NCBI GenBank assembly: GCA_028871555.1
Contig: JAGWNA010000004.1
Span: forward strand, 1 to 64,000
Direction: 5' to 3'
Length of the DNA stretch: 64,000 bases
Origin: Lysobacteraceae bacterium
GTDB lineage: Bacteria; Pseudomonadota; Gammaproteobacteria; Xanthomonadales; Rhodanobacteraceae
Shown here one piece after another: positions 37,951 through 45,328 of the stretch (position 1 is the first letter of the stretch; each line of letters begins with the position of its first letter). The position numbers were made by a program, and so were the translations under genes. A model generated the notes under the pieces. It ran no database searches, was not told the DNA's origin, and was given only the letters and a program-made list of their open reading frames with translations.

Positions 37951-38321
37951 GGTGGGTGAAGTGTGGGGAAGGCTGGGGCGGGCGGTGGACGGCCCCTCGG
38001 GGCCGCCCACGGGCTGTCCCGGCCTTGTCCACACGGTGGGCGCAAAGCGCCCATCATCCACGGGAGCGACCGCCTTCAGTTTGGGTCCGTGCCGTGTTGT
38101 GCCGGGTCCCTGCCCCAGAGCGTGCCGCGCTGTGCCTTTGGTGGTGCCGCGCTGTGCCGGGTCCCTGCCCCAGAGCGTGCCGCGCTGTGCCTATATAGCT
38201 GGATCCAGCTGGGCGTGGACGATGGCCTGCGGCCACCGTGTGGACGGCTGCGGGGCAGCCCGTGGGCGGCCAGGAGCTGCCGCCCACCGCCTGCCCCACA
38301 CCCGCCCACACTTCGCCCACC
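37951..38321. repeat. large inverted repeat, origin-like or structured-RNA region
   Basis: A 112-bp left arm (37951-38062) and a 108-bp right arm (38214-38321) are reverse complements at roughly 80% identity by eye, sharing runs such as GCCGCCCACGGGCTG and GTCCACACGGTGG. The 151-bp centre holds 39-bp direct repeats. No convincing protein frame crosses it. Could be a replication or transfer origin, or the template of a long hairpin RNA ending at the terminator near 38371. The remaining 37803-37950 shows nothing further. Confidence 0.8.
38099..38192. repeat. 39-bp direct repeats with iterated 15-mer
   Basis: Exact 39-bp copies at 38099-38137 and 38154-38192 (55-bp period). The 15-mer GTGCCGCGCTGTGCC occurs three times across them, with a fourth variant at about 38089 (GTGCCGTGTTGTGCC). 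Iteron-like, in the loop of the large inverted repeat. Confidence 0.85.
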
Positions 38322-38370
38322 CAGATCAAAAACACCACCACCAGCTGGATAAATACCCAAAACCGAGCAC

Positions 38371-38407
38371 AAGAGCTTTTGTTGTAAACAAAGAAGAGCT
38401 CTTTTTT
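38371..38407 (+). terminator. possible terminator after the inverted-repeat region
   Basis: AAGAGCT plus TTTGTT pair with AACAAA and AGCTCTT (13 bp with a 4-base bulge), loop GTA, then six T. Would end a plus-strand transcript coming from the inverted repeat. Confidence 0.5.
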
Positions 38408-38456
38408 ATTAATTCACGCGCGCGCGCCTGTATGCGCATGCGCGCGGGAGTAAAAA

Positions 38457-38507
38457 CGTAACGACACGTTTTTGAGCGTCGCGGCAAAATTCGTAACAAC
38501 ACATTTT
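38457..38507. repeat. two 16-bp direct repeats beside a Z-DNA-like tract
   Basis: CGTAACGACACGTTTT (38457) and CGTAACAACACATTTT (38492), 14 of 16 identical, 35 bp apart. Just before them, 38415-38446 is a nearly unbroken alternating purine-pyrimidine run (CGCGCGCG...GCGCATGCGCGCG). Next to palindrome 1. Consistent with an origin or a regulatory region. Confidence 0.65.
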
Positions 38508-38525
38508 GGACGTCTGGACGTCCAG
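38506..38525. promoter_or_regulatory. element palindrome 1 (GGACGTC-TG-GACGTCC)
   Basis: GGACGTC-TG-GACGTCC, also containing the perfect 16-bp palindrome GTCTGGACGTCCAGAC. One of three related sites in the element (others at 39342 and 42596), probably bound by an element-encoded regulator. Confidence 0.7.
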
Positions 38526-38681
38526 ACATTACCTCTAGGCTCGCCCCGCGGCGCGCGCAGGCATGGGGACGCCACACCCCTACAGACCCCGCCCCGCGGG
38601 ATGCCCCAGGAGCCGCTGGTGCGGCCAGAGCCGGGTTCGTCGGGGATATCACCCCCTCCGGCTGGGCTACCTTGGCCCAGC

Positions 38682-38954
38682 TCAATCAGCCTGCTGCCGG
38701 CGAACCTTGCCTTTGCCTCGCTTCCCACCACCAAGCCTCCCTGGCGGGGGCGACGCAATCCATTCTTCCACTGCTCCCGCAAGCCACATCGGCCTCGCCC
38801 AGTCCCGCGCTGGAATCGGTGGGGGCAGACGCCACGGCGCGCGGCGCAAGTCCGATTTGATCGTCTCCTGGCTTCTGCCTAGCAAAACTGCCAACGTAAC
38901 CAAATCGATGAGCTGCAGGTGAACCAACCCGGGTGGAACTTGGGCTTTGCTCAT
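38682..38954 (-). CDS. Small putative HTH (AlpA/excisionase-like) protein
   Basis: 90 residues. The middle (LVTLAVLLGRSQETIKSDLRRAP, then WLAGAVEEWIA) resembles the winged-HTH pattern of AlpA or excisionase-type regulators, with a basic C-terminus (GGGKRGKGKVRRQ). Not firmly recognised. Its ATG overlaps the stop of the gene at 38951 by 4 bp. A candidate binder of the element palindromes or excision factor. Confidence 0.6.
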   Translation of the reverse strand: MSKAQVPPGLVHLQLIDLVTLAVLLGRSQETIKSDLRRAPWRLPPPIPARDWARPMWLAGAVEEWIASPPPGRLGGGKRGKGKVRRQQAD

Positions 38955-39256
38955 GCTTCACCCCCGCTGACAGGCTGCTTTCTCGGGCGCCCGCGGCGGC
39001 GCCGGGGGGCGTCGGGTGCGCAGGGTGTCGGGCGTGCCTCGGGATCGGGCGCCGCGTAGTTCTCGATGTCGCGCATGTCAACAACGCTGCGCCCACAAAT
39101 TTTTCGCACCGGAAACGGGAACTTACCCCTGCAGATGGCAACCCGGGCGGCAGCTTCTGGGTGCGCTGGGACCGGTTTCAGCCCGAGCCCCCACGGGCTT
39201 TCCCAAACCGCTTCCGCCGGTGTCAAAAACTTGGGTTTGATGCCTTGGTTTTCCAT
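38951..39256 (-). CDS. Small hypothetical protein with AT-hook-like tail
   Basis: 101 residues from ATG 39256 (MENQGIKPKFLTPAEAVW). The C-terminus RRRRGRPRKQP is an AT-hook-like DNA-binding motif. The family is unknown. A palindrome of the element set lies about 86 bp upstream of its start, so the 38951-38682 pair is probably controlled there. Longer frame to 39343 would run into that site. Confidence 0.6.
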   Translation of the reverse strand: MENQGIKPKFLTPAEAVWESPWGLGLKPVPAHPEAAARVAICRGKFPFPVRKICGRSVVDMRDIENYAAPDPEARPTPCAPDAPRRRRGRPRKQPVSGGEA

Positions 39257-39341
39257 CTTTTCTCGCCTATTTTGGCGAGGCCGCGGCGCATCGGGCGCAC
39301 CAAAAGGTCGCCACGCGTTGCGCGCAGCGACCCCGAAATTC

Positions 39342-39365
39342 ATTTGGACGTCTGAACGTCTAAAT
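39342..39365. promoter_or_regulatory. element palindrome 2
   Basis: ATTTGGACGTC-TG-AACGTCTAAAT, an imperfect version of the 24-bp palindrome at 42596, between the genes ending at 39374 and starting at 39256. Confidence 0.7.
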
Positions 39366-39373
39366 TGATGAGG

Positions 39374-39934
39374 TTACGCTGCGGTAGTGCGCAACGAACC
39401 GGCCGCAAGTGCAGCTGCAAGGCAGGGATGCGACGTGGTTGCAGTGGTGCCGACGACAGCACGCAACCGTGCCGCCTGACGATGCGCAGCGAGCCGCGCC
39501 TGATGCACGCGAGTCTTGGCTCTCGCTGCAGTCGCCTCAACGGCACGCGCGGCCGCACTGGCGCTGCGGCGCGGACGCGCCATCGCGCCTCGCTCCAGCC
39601 CTGCCAGATGCAGGAAGGTGTGGACAAGGCCTGCGGCGACCTCCACCAGCATGCACGGGTCAACCAGCAGCAGCGACGTGCACAAGATCACCATGCCAAT
39701 GATCGGTGGATCCAGCTGGATGTGGCGATAACTCAGCACCATGGCCATGGCCACCACCGCCAGTAACCCGACGCGACGCACCGCGGCGACCTGCCGCCGT
39801 AACGCGTTACGATCGCGCCGACGATCACTCACCCGCACGGACTTCGGCCGTGTGGTGCGGCGCCAATCGCGGCGCCGCGAATTCCACCCGGCAACTCGCC
39901 GACAAAAAATGAAAATGGATCGATTAGATCGCAT
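39374..39934 (-). CDS. Hypothetical membrane protein of the element
   Basis: 186 residues from ATG 39934. A basic N-terminus (WNSRRRDWRRTTRPKSVR), two hydrophobic segments (VGLLAVVAMAMVLSY and IIGMVILCTSLLLVD, about residues 55-100) and an Ala/Arg-rich helical tail. No family recognised; the Ala/Arg composition of the tail reduces confidence in the full frame. Small membrane proteins beside relaxase genes often take part in mobilization or exclusion, which is only inference here. Confidence 0.5.
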   Translation of the reverse strand: MRSNRSIFIFCRRVAGWNSRRRDWRRTTRPKSVRVSDRRRDRNALRRQVAAVRRVGLLAVVAMAMVLSYRHIQLDPPIIGMVILCTSLLLVDPCMLVEVAAGLVHTFLHLAGLERGAMARPRRSASAAARAVEATAARAKTRVHQARLAAHRQAARLRAVVGTTATTSHPCLAAALAAGSLRTTAA

Positions 39935-40027
39935 GTGAGCATATTGCGGCACATGCCCACGCCGTGCAATAGATTCTTCTATATTTCTTCTCGCTTTTTA
40001 TAATCCATCGAGCCACATCCAAAAACA

Positions 40028-40101
40028 CGCACCATGTGCGCACCATATAAATACCATTCTCACGCCATAAAGGTATTAATTGCACACCAAGCACGCACCA
40101 T
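40028..40101. repeat. three CGCACCAT repeats in an AT-rich spacer
   Basis: CGCACCAT at 40028, 40039 and 40094 (ATGGTGCG on the minus strand) in the 206-bp AT-rich spacer 39935-40140 upstream of the membrane-protein gene at 39934. Possible regulator sites; the same spacer has TATAAA-like sequences that could form its promoter. Confidence 0.55.
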
Positions 40102-40140
40102 ATTTCACGCTGAAACGCTAATCACCCAACGTCCGAGAAC

Positions 40141-40446
40141 CTATGGGCCAGCCGCGACGATGGCAGCCTGCACGGGATCAACGTCAGCCAGTGCCTGGAT
40201 GCAGGCCTGCTTGGCCTGCTGAGCCAGATCCGCACTCCGCTGCATGCACTCGATCCCCGGCTGTGGATCTACCGCATTTTCGCAGGGCGGTTTGGTCTCT
40301 GCTTCGATCGCGGCGTAAAGCTTCACCTGTGCGGCCTGGCACTTAGGCATGTCGACGGCGTAGGCCGCGAGGTTGGGAGCGTCGGCCGCTGCAGCGACCG
40401 AGCTGGCCAGCAGGGTGGCGAGAACAAGCGGCAAGCGGTTACTCAT
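40141..40446 (-). CDS. Small secreted protein of the element
   Basis: 101 residues with a clear signal peptide (MSNRLPLVLATLLASSVAAA, cleavage likely after AAAADA). Mature part has four cysteines (PKCQ, PPCE, IECM, KQACI) that could form disulfides. No family recognised. ATG 40446 overlaps the end of the upstream membrane gene by 8 bp. Last gene of the operon that begins with the relaxase. Confidence 0.65.
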   Translation of the reverse strand: MSNRLPLVLATLLASSVAAAADAPNLAAYAVDMPKCQAAQVKLYAAIEAETKPPCENAVDPQPGIECMQRSADLAQQAKQACIQALADVDPVQAAIVAAGP

Positions 40447-40699
40447 TTTCCGGCCCCTTGGTGCCGCCCATGCCAGCTTTGCCCGCCGCGACGAGCAACT
40501 GCAGCACAACCCAGTACGGAACTGCCACTGCGCCCGCCACCAGCAAATCCCAGCCATCTTCGCCAATGTTCTTCATTTCTTGCGTGGGTGCGCCGCCCAG
40601 TACCTCCATAACTTCTTGGCCGAGCGTATCGGCGAAGGGGATGCGCTGGTGGCCGAATAGGACCGCGATCGCGATGATGATGTACATCATTTCAGCCAC
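40439..40699 (-). CDS. Small membrane protein of the element
   Basis: 86 residues with an N-terminal hydrophobic segment (MMYIIIAIAVLFG) and a second one (LLVAGAVAVPYWVVLQLLVA). Unknown family. Starts inside the 3' end of the gene at 40692 (8-bp overlap), so it is translationally coupled to it. Confidence 0.6.
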   Translation of the reverse strand: MAEMMYIIIAIAVLFGHQRIPFADTLGQEVMEVLGGAPTQEMKNIGEDGWDLLVAGAVAVPYWVVLQLLVAAGKAGMGGTKGPENE

Positions 40700-40838
40700 C
40701 CTCCGGAGCTGGCGCAGGCCAGGGGCTAGACCACTTCTTCAGGATGCCGTCCGCGGCAGCCAACAAGGCCTTCAGAATCTCTGGAGGGACATTGTCAAAG
40801 CCGATGCCCAAGATGTCGACTATGTTTGCTCGTGCCAT
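40692..40838 (-). CDS. Very small hypothetical protein of the element
   Basis: 48 residues from ATG 40838 (MARANIVDILGIGFDNVPPE), amphipathic, ending in a Pro/Trp-rich tail. Placed between and overlapping with operon genes, which is the main reason for accepting it. Function unknown. Confidence 0.5.
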   Translation of the reverse strand: MARANIVDILGIGFDNVPPEILKALLAAADGILKKWSSPWPAPAPEGG

Positions 40839-40939
40839 TTTCTTTCCCCTGTTTTGGCGGACTTCTGAAAGGCTCACCCTGATGCCACGGCAAGCCGGTA
40901 GTTCCCGAATTGCCCGGGCTAGCCGGGCTTATTAGCGTT

Positions 40940-41335
40940 TCAGCGTGGCACTTTCTCGCCGGTGAGGGCGTTCGTCGCTGGAGCCGACGTCGGTGCTTTG
41001 GCCTGGAGGATGTAGCCAGCGCCGAAGTGACACAGGACCGCTTCGCCATCGTCCGCGCGCGAACAAATCACCAGGCCCGCCCACTCCTCCGCAAAGAGGT
41101 CCTTCGTCCATTCCTGCTCATCGCGCCCGGCCATCACAGAACGCATTTTTTCTAAGTCCTGGTCTGCCGCCCGAACCTCGTCGCGCGTCGGGATGCGCAG
41201 CCCCAATTCCAAGCAGACCCTTCGCAGACGATCCCAAGCCCGCGCCTGCTGCTGCCCGTCGTCCTCGCCCCAGTGGATTAAGTGCCCTCGCTTGAAATAG
41301 CCGAGCTGTTCGATTTGCTTGGTGGTATCGCTCAT
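40940..41335 (-). CDS. Hypothetical protein coupled to the relaxase
   Basis: 131 soluble residues (MSDTTKQIEQLGYFKRGHLI start). ATG 41335 overlaps the relaxase stop by 4 bp, so it was co-translated with it. The sequence (HWGEDDGQQQARAWDRLRRV, EWTKDLFAEEWAGLV) is not recognised. A mobilization accessory role is an inference from position. Confidence 0.65.
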   Translation of the reverse strand: MSDTTKQIEQLGYFKRGHLIHWGEDDGQQQARAWDRLRRVCLELGLRIPTRDEVRAADQDLEKMRSVMAGRDEQEWTKDLFAEEWAGLVICSRADDGEAVLCHFGAGYILQAKAPTSAPATNALTGEKVPR

Positions 41336-42575
41336 GACTCGTAACCTCGCTCTTGGTCGGGGTCGCGCGCGGGGCGCGACGTGCGGATGTTGTCGCGTCC
41401 CAGCCGCCCTGCCTGGCGGCCGGGATCTTGCGGTTGCAGTGGCACACTGGGCGCTGGCTTCCGCCACTTCTGGAGGAGGCTGGCGAGCGGATCTGCAGGC
41501 TGCGCCATGGCATCGGCCTGCGATGGATCGGTCGCCTGCTCTGCGGCGACCTCGGCCATCACCAACTTCTCGGCCTCCGACCGCATTAGGGTCATGAGCT
41601 CGTTCGCCCACTTTGCGGCCGCGCTGCGCGCGTAGCGCGCTGCCGCCACGACGCGCTCACGCAGCTTCCCGCGCTCGCTGACCGCCTGCTTGGAACGGCG
41701 GTCAAGCTGCGTCGCATGAACGCCGACATGCCTCTGTGGTTCGCGCTGCAGCGCTAGCGATTCGGCGAGGTCGCCGCGCTCTGCCGCGGCGACCTGCTGG
41801 TCGACTAGGCTGCGATGGTCGATGCGGGCCGATTGGCCCGCCTTTTCCAGCGCGGCATTGGCCAGTTCGGCCCAGTGTTCGCGGAGCAACGAAATTTCAT
41901 CGGCGGTCGGCCCAAGGCCAAGCGTTTTTCGCTTGGTGTCGGAAAGCTCCAGCACCGATTTTTCCCTGAGCGAATCGCCTTCAACCACGCGCGTGGTGCA
42001 GAGGATATGCGCATGATGGTTGCGCTCGTCGCCATCTCGCGCGGGGCATGAATCGCCACATCCACCGCTACGCCGTAGCGTTCGACCAGCTCGCGTGCGA
42101 AGTCGCGGGCAAGGTCGGCGCGCTGCTCGGCTGCCAGCTCGGACGGAAGAGCAAGGATCCACTCCCTCGCGGTGCGCGCATCCTTGCGCTGCTCCGCCGC
42201 TTCGGCCGCGTTCCAGAGCGACTCACGGTCGCTAGCGAATTCACCTGCGTTGCCTGGCGCCATGATGAACGATGCCGCCACGCCAGAGCGGCGGGTGAAA
42301 TCGTGCGTCATGCCGGTGCGCGCATCGACCAACGCCACGCCAGCACGATACGCCGCTGCCGCCACGGACGAGCAACCGGCGCTGCGGGAAAGCGGCTTTG
42401 TGGTGGCGTGGTAAATGGCGATGGCATCGCGCTCGGTTTTGGCTTTTGCTCTGGCTCTGCTCTTCGCCTTGTCGCGCAGCGACCGCACGGACTTGGCGCA
42501 GCCAAGTCGTAAGTGCGCCCTTGCCTCGCTTTGCTCGGGTCGGGGCGGCTGAAGCTTGACTCCATGTTGCGCCAA
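41332..42575 (-). pseudogene. MobA/MobL-family (MobQ) relaxase, frameshifted
   Basis: Nicking enzyme of conjugative mobilization. The first frame (from 42575) has the motif-I region AIYHATTKPLSRSAGCSS and AAAAYRAG (putative catalytic Tyr); the second frame (to 41332) has motif III DGDERNHHAHIL, then EKSVLELSDTKRKTLGLGPT. They join at about 42041-42046, where one missing base breaks the frame between HAP and RDGDER. No in-frame ATG lies near the expected N-terminus; only a TTG 53 codons upstream. Length if repaired is about 415 residues. Either a real lesion or one sequencing error. Confidence 0.88.
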
Positions 42576-42595
42576 GCGATATCCTTAAATCAATG

Positions 42596-42619
42596 ATTTG
42601 GACGTCTAGACGTCCAAAT
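42596..42619. promoter_or_regulatory. element palindrome 3, perfect 24 bp, between divergent mob genes
   Basis: A 24-bp perfect palindrome (halves ATTTGGACGTCT and AGACGTCCAAAT) in the 92-bp spacer between the relaxase and the divergent small mobilization gene. The oriT is expected in this spacer by analogy with mob modules, so it may be operator, oriT arm, or both. Confidence 0.8.
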
Positions 42620-42667
42620 GAAACGATTGAATATTTACAGAAATACACAGAAACGCGGAGAAACACC

Positions 42668-43036
42668 ATGAACAGAGAAAATAGCTCGCTCCAATCCCGC
42701 ATCGACCGTACCACCGCCAAACTCGCCGCTCTGAAAGCGCAACAGCAGGCCCGCGAAGCCAGGGAGAAAACGCGTCACTACCGCGCTGCGCGCGCGATGA
42801 GAAACCGCGCGCTCGTCTTGTGGGGCGTAGCGCTGGAGCGCGCTGCCTTGGCTGCACCTGATGACACCACCCCACATGGGCTCGGTGGGAGCAGCAAGAT
42901 TCGCGCACTTTTGGAAAGGCACTTGACGCGAGAAAACGAACGTGCCGCCGCACTCGATTTTCTTAACGCGCTCGAATGTGCCGCGCCGTCACAGTCCGCG
43001 GTGGCCAGCAACCAAAATGGGGCTGGCTTGCAATGA
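42668..43036 (+). CDS. Probable mobilization accessory protein (MobC/TraD-like)
   Basis: 122 residues; ATG 42668 with GGAG 8 bp upstream. The N-terminal half is a charged helix (IDRTTAKLAALKAQQQAREA) followed by RNRALVLWGVALERAAL, a pattern seen in small TraD/MobC-type accessory proteins encoded divergently from MobQ relaxases. The assignment rests on context more than on sequence. Ends in an ATGA overlap with a tiny reading frame. Confidence 0.6.
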   Translation: MNRENSSLQSRIDRTTAKLAALKAQQQAREAREKTRHYRAARAMRNRALVLWGVALERAALAAPDDTTPHGLGGSSKIRALLERHLTRENERAAALDFLNALECAAPSQSAVASNQNGAGLQ

Positions 43037-43104
43037 AGATTGGAGCCAAACTTTTCGTTCTCGGTATCGGGGCACTCGCCGCAGCGATCGCCCCACTCAC
43101 TTAG
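43033..43104 (+). CDS. 23-codon reading frame, possibly truncated membrane or exported protein
   Basis: Starts in an ATGA overlap with the mobilization gene and encodes a signal-peptide-like sequence (MKIGAKLFVLGIGALAAA then five residues). Its TAG shares bases with the stop of the convergent unknown gene at 43101. It looks like the first codons of a longer conjugation gene cut off where the cargo begins. Confidence 0.45.
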   Translation: MKIGAKLFVLGIGALAAAIAPLT

Positions 43105-43964
43105 GCGCCGAGATCGAGACTGGGCTGATTCAGTCCGGTCTTGTGATCGTGAACCTTCACAATCGCGCGCTGCAGCTTGAGCGCGCCACCGGATTTGGTC
43201 TGCGTCACGCGCACATCGCAGGTGAGGATGTCGCCCTTGCGAAAGGCCTCCCCATTGTTTACGCGACCAATGAAGTCCTCGTCTTCCATCGTGTAGCCCA
43301 GCGACTCCGAACCGTTCCACATCTTCCACTTATTGCCGTCTTTGAAGCTAAGACTCTCAATGACAAGGCCCATCTGCACCGTGCTTTCGACCAGGATCTC
43401 TTCATCACTGATGGGGCGATAGAACAGCGCCTCATCCGCAGTGGCTTGCACGAGTGGTGCGCCATTCGTAGAGATCTCGATCTGATTCACGCCAGGCTTA
43501 GACAGCGCGGTACCGATAAACTGAGCAGCTGCCTCCCCGGCAGTTCGGTCCAGCGTCAAATGCAACGCTGGCGTATTCACAACGATGATGTTTCCGGAGT
43601 TGTTGGTGACGCTGATGGAGTGATCGTTAATGTGCTGCACCTTCGCCGGCTTCTCCCCCCTCAGGAACCGGTAGAGCTCAATTGATTCTTTGACAGTCGT
43701 TGCCACGCTGATGAGATCCGGCAGCATGGGCAGGATGGGCAGCGTTGCCGCGATGGCTGGGGCGACTTGAAATAAGAGGTTCGTACCGAACGACGCGTGC
43801 TTAAACGCCGTGATGTCGGCGGTAACCTGCGCCTCGTCGCCATATAATTTGTGTGCCGCAGCCACCACGAAATTGGAGAACGCCACCATATTCGCGGCGG
43901 CGTCGTAGACGTTCATGGTGCCGTCGTCGACGGCGGGCCCCTGGTAACGCAGCAGGATGCTCAT
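43101..43964 (-). CDS. Unrecognised 287-residue cargo protein
   Basis: ATG 43964 (MSILLRYQGPAVDDGTMNVY) with GAGGAGG 8 bp upstream. An N-terminal helical region with a hydrophobic stretch rich in Ala, Pro and Ile (LLFQVAPAIAATLPILPMLP, about residues 60-80) is followed by about 180 residues of predicted beta-rich sequence (HSISVTNNSGNIIVVNTPAL; GDILTCDVRVTQTKSGGALK). No enzyme motif seen. Possibly membrane-associated. Convergent with the mob genes, downstream of the toxin operon by 424 bp. Could be a defence or stress gene, but nothing in the sequence proves it. Confidence 0.7.
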   Translation of the reverse strand: MSILLRYQGPAVDDGTMNVYDAAANMVAFSNFVVAAAHKLYGDEAQVTADITAFKHASFGTNLLFQVAPAIAATLPILPMLPDLISVATTVKESIELYRFLRGEKPAKVQHINDHSISVTNNSGNIIVVNTPALHLTLDRTAGEAAAQFIGTALSKPGVNQIEISTNGAPLVQATADEALFYRPISDEEILVESTVQMGLVIESLSFKDGNKWKMWNGSESLGYTMEDEDFIGRVNNGEAFRKGDILTCDVRVTQTKSGGALKLQRAIVKVHDHKTGLNQPSLDLGA

Positions 43965-44388
43965 ACCGCGCCCCTCCTCGCGCTGGTCTTCGGTCATCAT
44001 CCTTCCTTGCCCCCGTCTCACTCGCCGCGACGCGCGCCCCAAGCGCTTATGTAGCACGGAGGGTACCGGCCCACAAACTTGTTTACCTAAAGCAGCTGAA
44101 AGTGCTCGGGAAAGCACCCACGTACGATCTACACGACGAGAACGGTACCCGCCCACTCCGTCCTTGATTGACCGCAGACAGGACGCCTGCTGTGCGGGTA
44201 CTCCTGTGCCGATACGCCAGTGAGTACCGCTGCGCGACGCCCACTGGCAACGGCAGCCGTATGCGGCCCTGCGAGATCTGGCCGCTGTGCGGCCTACTCG
44301 ACGTCACCCCCGTTACGCCGGGCGGCTCCCGGCCGGCCACAGATCATCATCGATCAATTGTGTGCCGCATGTGCTCCGGCACGCGCAA
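43965..44388. other. 424-bp gap, no gene
   Basis: No convincing frame on either strand. A weak inverted repeat, AATTGTGTGCCG with CGGCACGCGCAATT, at 44356-44390 overlaps the stop of the gene at 44389. Several scattered GGTACC-like words (44062, 44144, 44222) have no clear structure. Should contain the promoter of the gene at 43964. Confidence 0.5.
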
Positions 44389-44868
44389 TTAGTCAGCGCT
44401 GAGCCCTTCGTTTGAGACAAATGTGAGGGACGGGGCCGGATACTCCTCTCCCTCCGGCCCGTATGCTCGGATTCGCAGAACCGTTGGCCCCTCGACATGC
44501 AATGGCGCAAAGACGAGGAAGCTTGTCATCGACTTGAATTTGCCCGAAAACTGCAGCTCACGGGGCGCGACTCCCGAGGCGATCTCAATCTGGTTTTCAA
44601 TCTCTGAAGACACGCCTTTAATGACTGGAGTAACGGGCACTTCGGCAATAAGCGTTTCACCAAGCCACGCTTTGAAGCCGATGGCATCAGGCGCCGCCTC
44701 CATGGGGCCGATGACTCGCAGCATCACGGCGATTTTTGGCAGCGTGACTGGGAACGAGTTGATGCCGCAGATGCCGTTGAAGACGCCCACGAGGGTGATT
44801 TTTCCACCGATTTCCTGACGCACGTCCTCGCAGAAGACCGTTGTCAGGTGCGTCTCAAACATGGACAT
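44389..44868 (-). CDS. DUF6941-like protein, third gene of the toxin-antitoxin operon
   Basis: 159 residues, soluble, beta-rich. The start (MSMFETHLTTVFCEDVRQEI, then GGKITLVGVFNGI) resembles the DUF6941 type. ATG 44868 has GGAG about 6 bp upstream and lies 14 bp inside the antitoxin gene, so it is translated with the toxin-antitoxin pair. Its similarity to SecB-type chaperones, which are the third gene in TAC systems, was considered and is not apparent. Function unknown. Confidence 0.6.
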   Translation of the reverse strand: MSMFETHLTTVFCEDVRQEIGGKITLVGVFNGICGINSFPVTLPKIAVMLRVIGPMEAAPDAIGFKAWLGETLIAEVPVTPVIKGVSSEIENQIEIASGVAPRELQFSGKFKSMTSFLVFAPLHVEGPTVLRIRAYGPEGEEYPAPSLTFVSNEGLSAD

Positions 44869-45328
44869 TCTTGCTCCGTTTTTCTGCCTTCAGTTGATCT
44901 TGATGTTGAAGTGCAGTGTCAAGCCCATTCATATCCAGTCCTAGCGCAGTGGCCAACTTGCGAGCAGTCGACATGAAGATGTCTTGGCCGGACTCGATGC
45001 GCGCCACGTGAGGTTGCTTGGTGCCGATCATGTCGGCAAGCATCGCTTGAGACATGCCCTTTGCCATGCGAAGGGAGCGGATGGTTACACCGTCTTCCCC
45101 CAGCATTTCCGCGACGAGTTCCTTCCGGGCTTCAGCCAACAGAGCAGCCCGGATGGGATCCTTTTCTAGGGCAGCCATCCTCTCCGAAACGCGACGCACG
45201 CGCTTCGGCAGCACTTCCGGTGTTGAGGGCACAGAAAACTGATAGACCTGTGCTGACTCAGTGCAAGAACCGATCGGGAGATCAGCTGCACTGTCGACGT
45301 ACTCAACCGAGGAGCTCAAGGTACGCAT
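44855..45328 (-). CDS. XRE-family antitoxin (HigA-like)
   Basis: 157 residues from ATG 45328; in-frame ATGs at 45355 and 45364 are alternatives and would lengthen the overlap with the toxin. The C-terminal HTH_3 domain reads TIRSLRMAKGMSQAMLADMI-GTKQPHVARIESGQDIFMST. The long N-terminal part would neutralise the toxin. Toxin gene first and antitoxin second is the HigBA order. Confidence 0.82.
   Translation of the reverse strand: MRTLSSSVEYVDSAADLPIGSCTESAQVYQFSVPSTPEVLPKRVRRVSERMAALEKDPIRAALLAEARKELVAEMLGEDGVTIRSLRMAKGMSQAMLADMIGTKQPHVARIESGQDIFMSTARKLATALGLDMNGLDTALQHQDQLKAEKRSKNVHV

Noticed and set aside
37803-38460. CRISPR-like array from the direct repeats
   Set aside because: Only two exact 39-bp copies with a 16-bp gap that itself repeats part of the unit; no spacer structure and no cas genes.
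38472-38882. Long plus-strand frame of 136 codons across the repeat region
   Set aside because: Antisense to the small HTH gene, Pro/Arg-rich composition typical of a shadow frame in GC-rich DNA, no motif.
43965-44388. Retron or riboswitch in the 424-bp gap
   Set aside because: No reverse transcriptase in the element and no recognisable conserved RNA motif.
44389-44868. Third toxin-operon gene as a SecB-like TAC chaperone
   Set aside because: Length is similar, but none of the SecB sequence pattern is visible.
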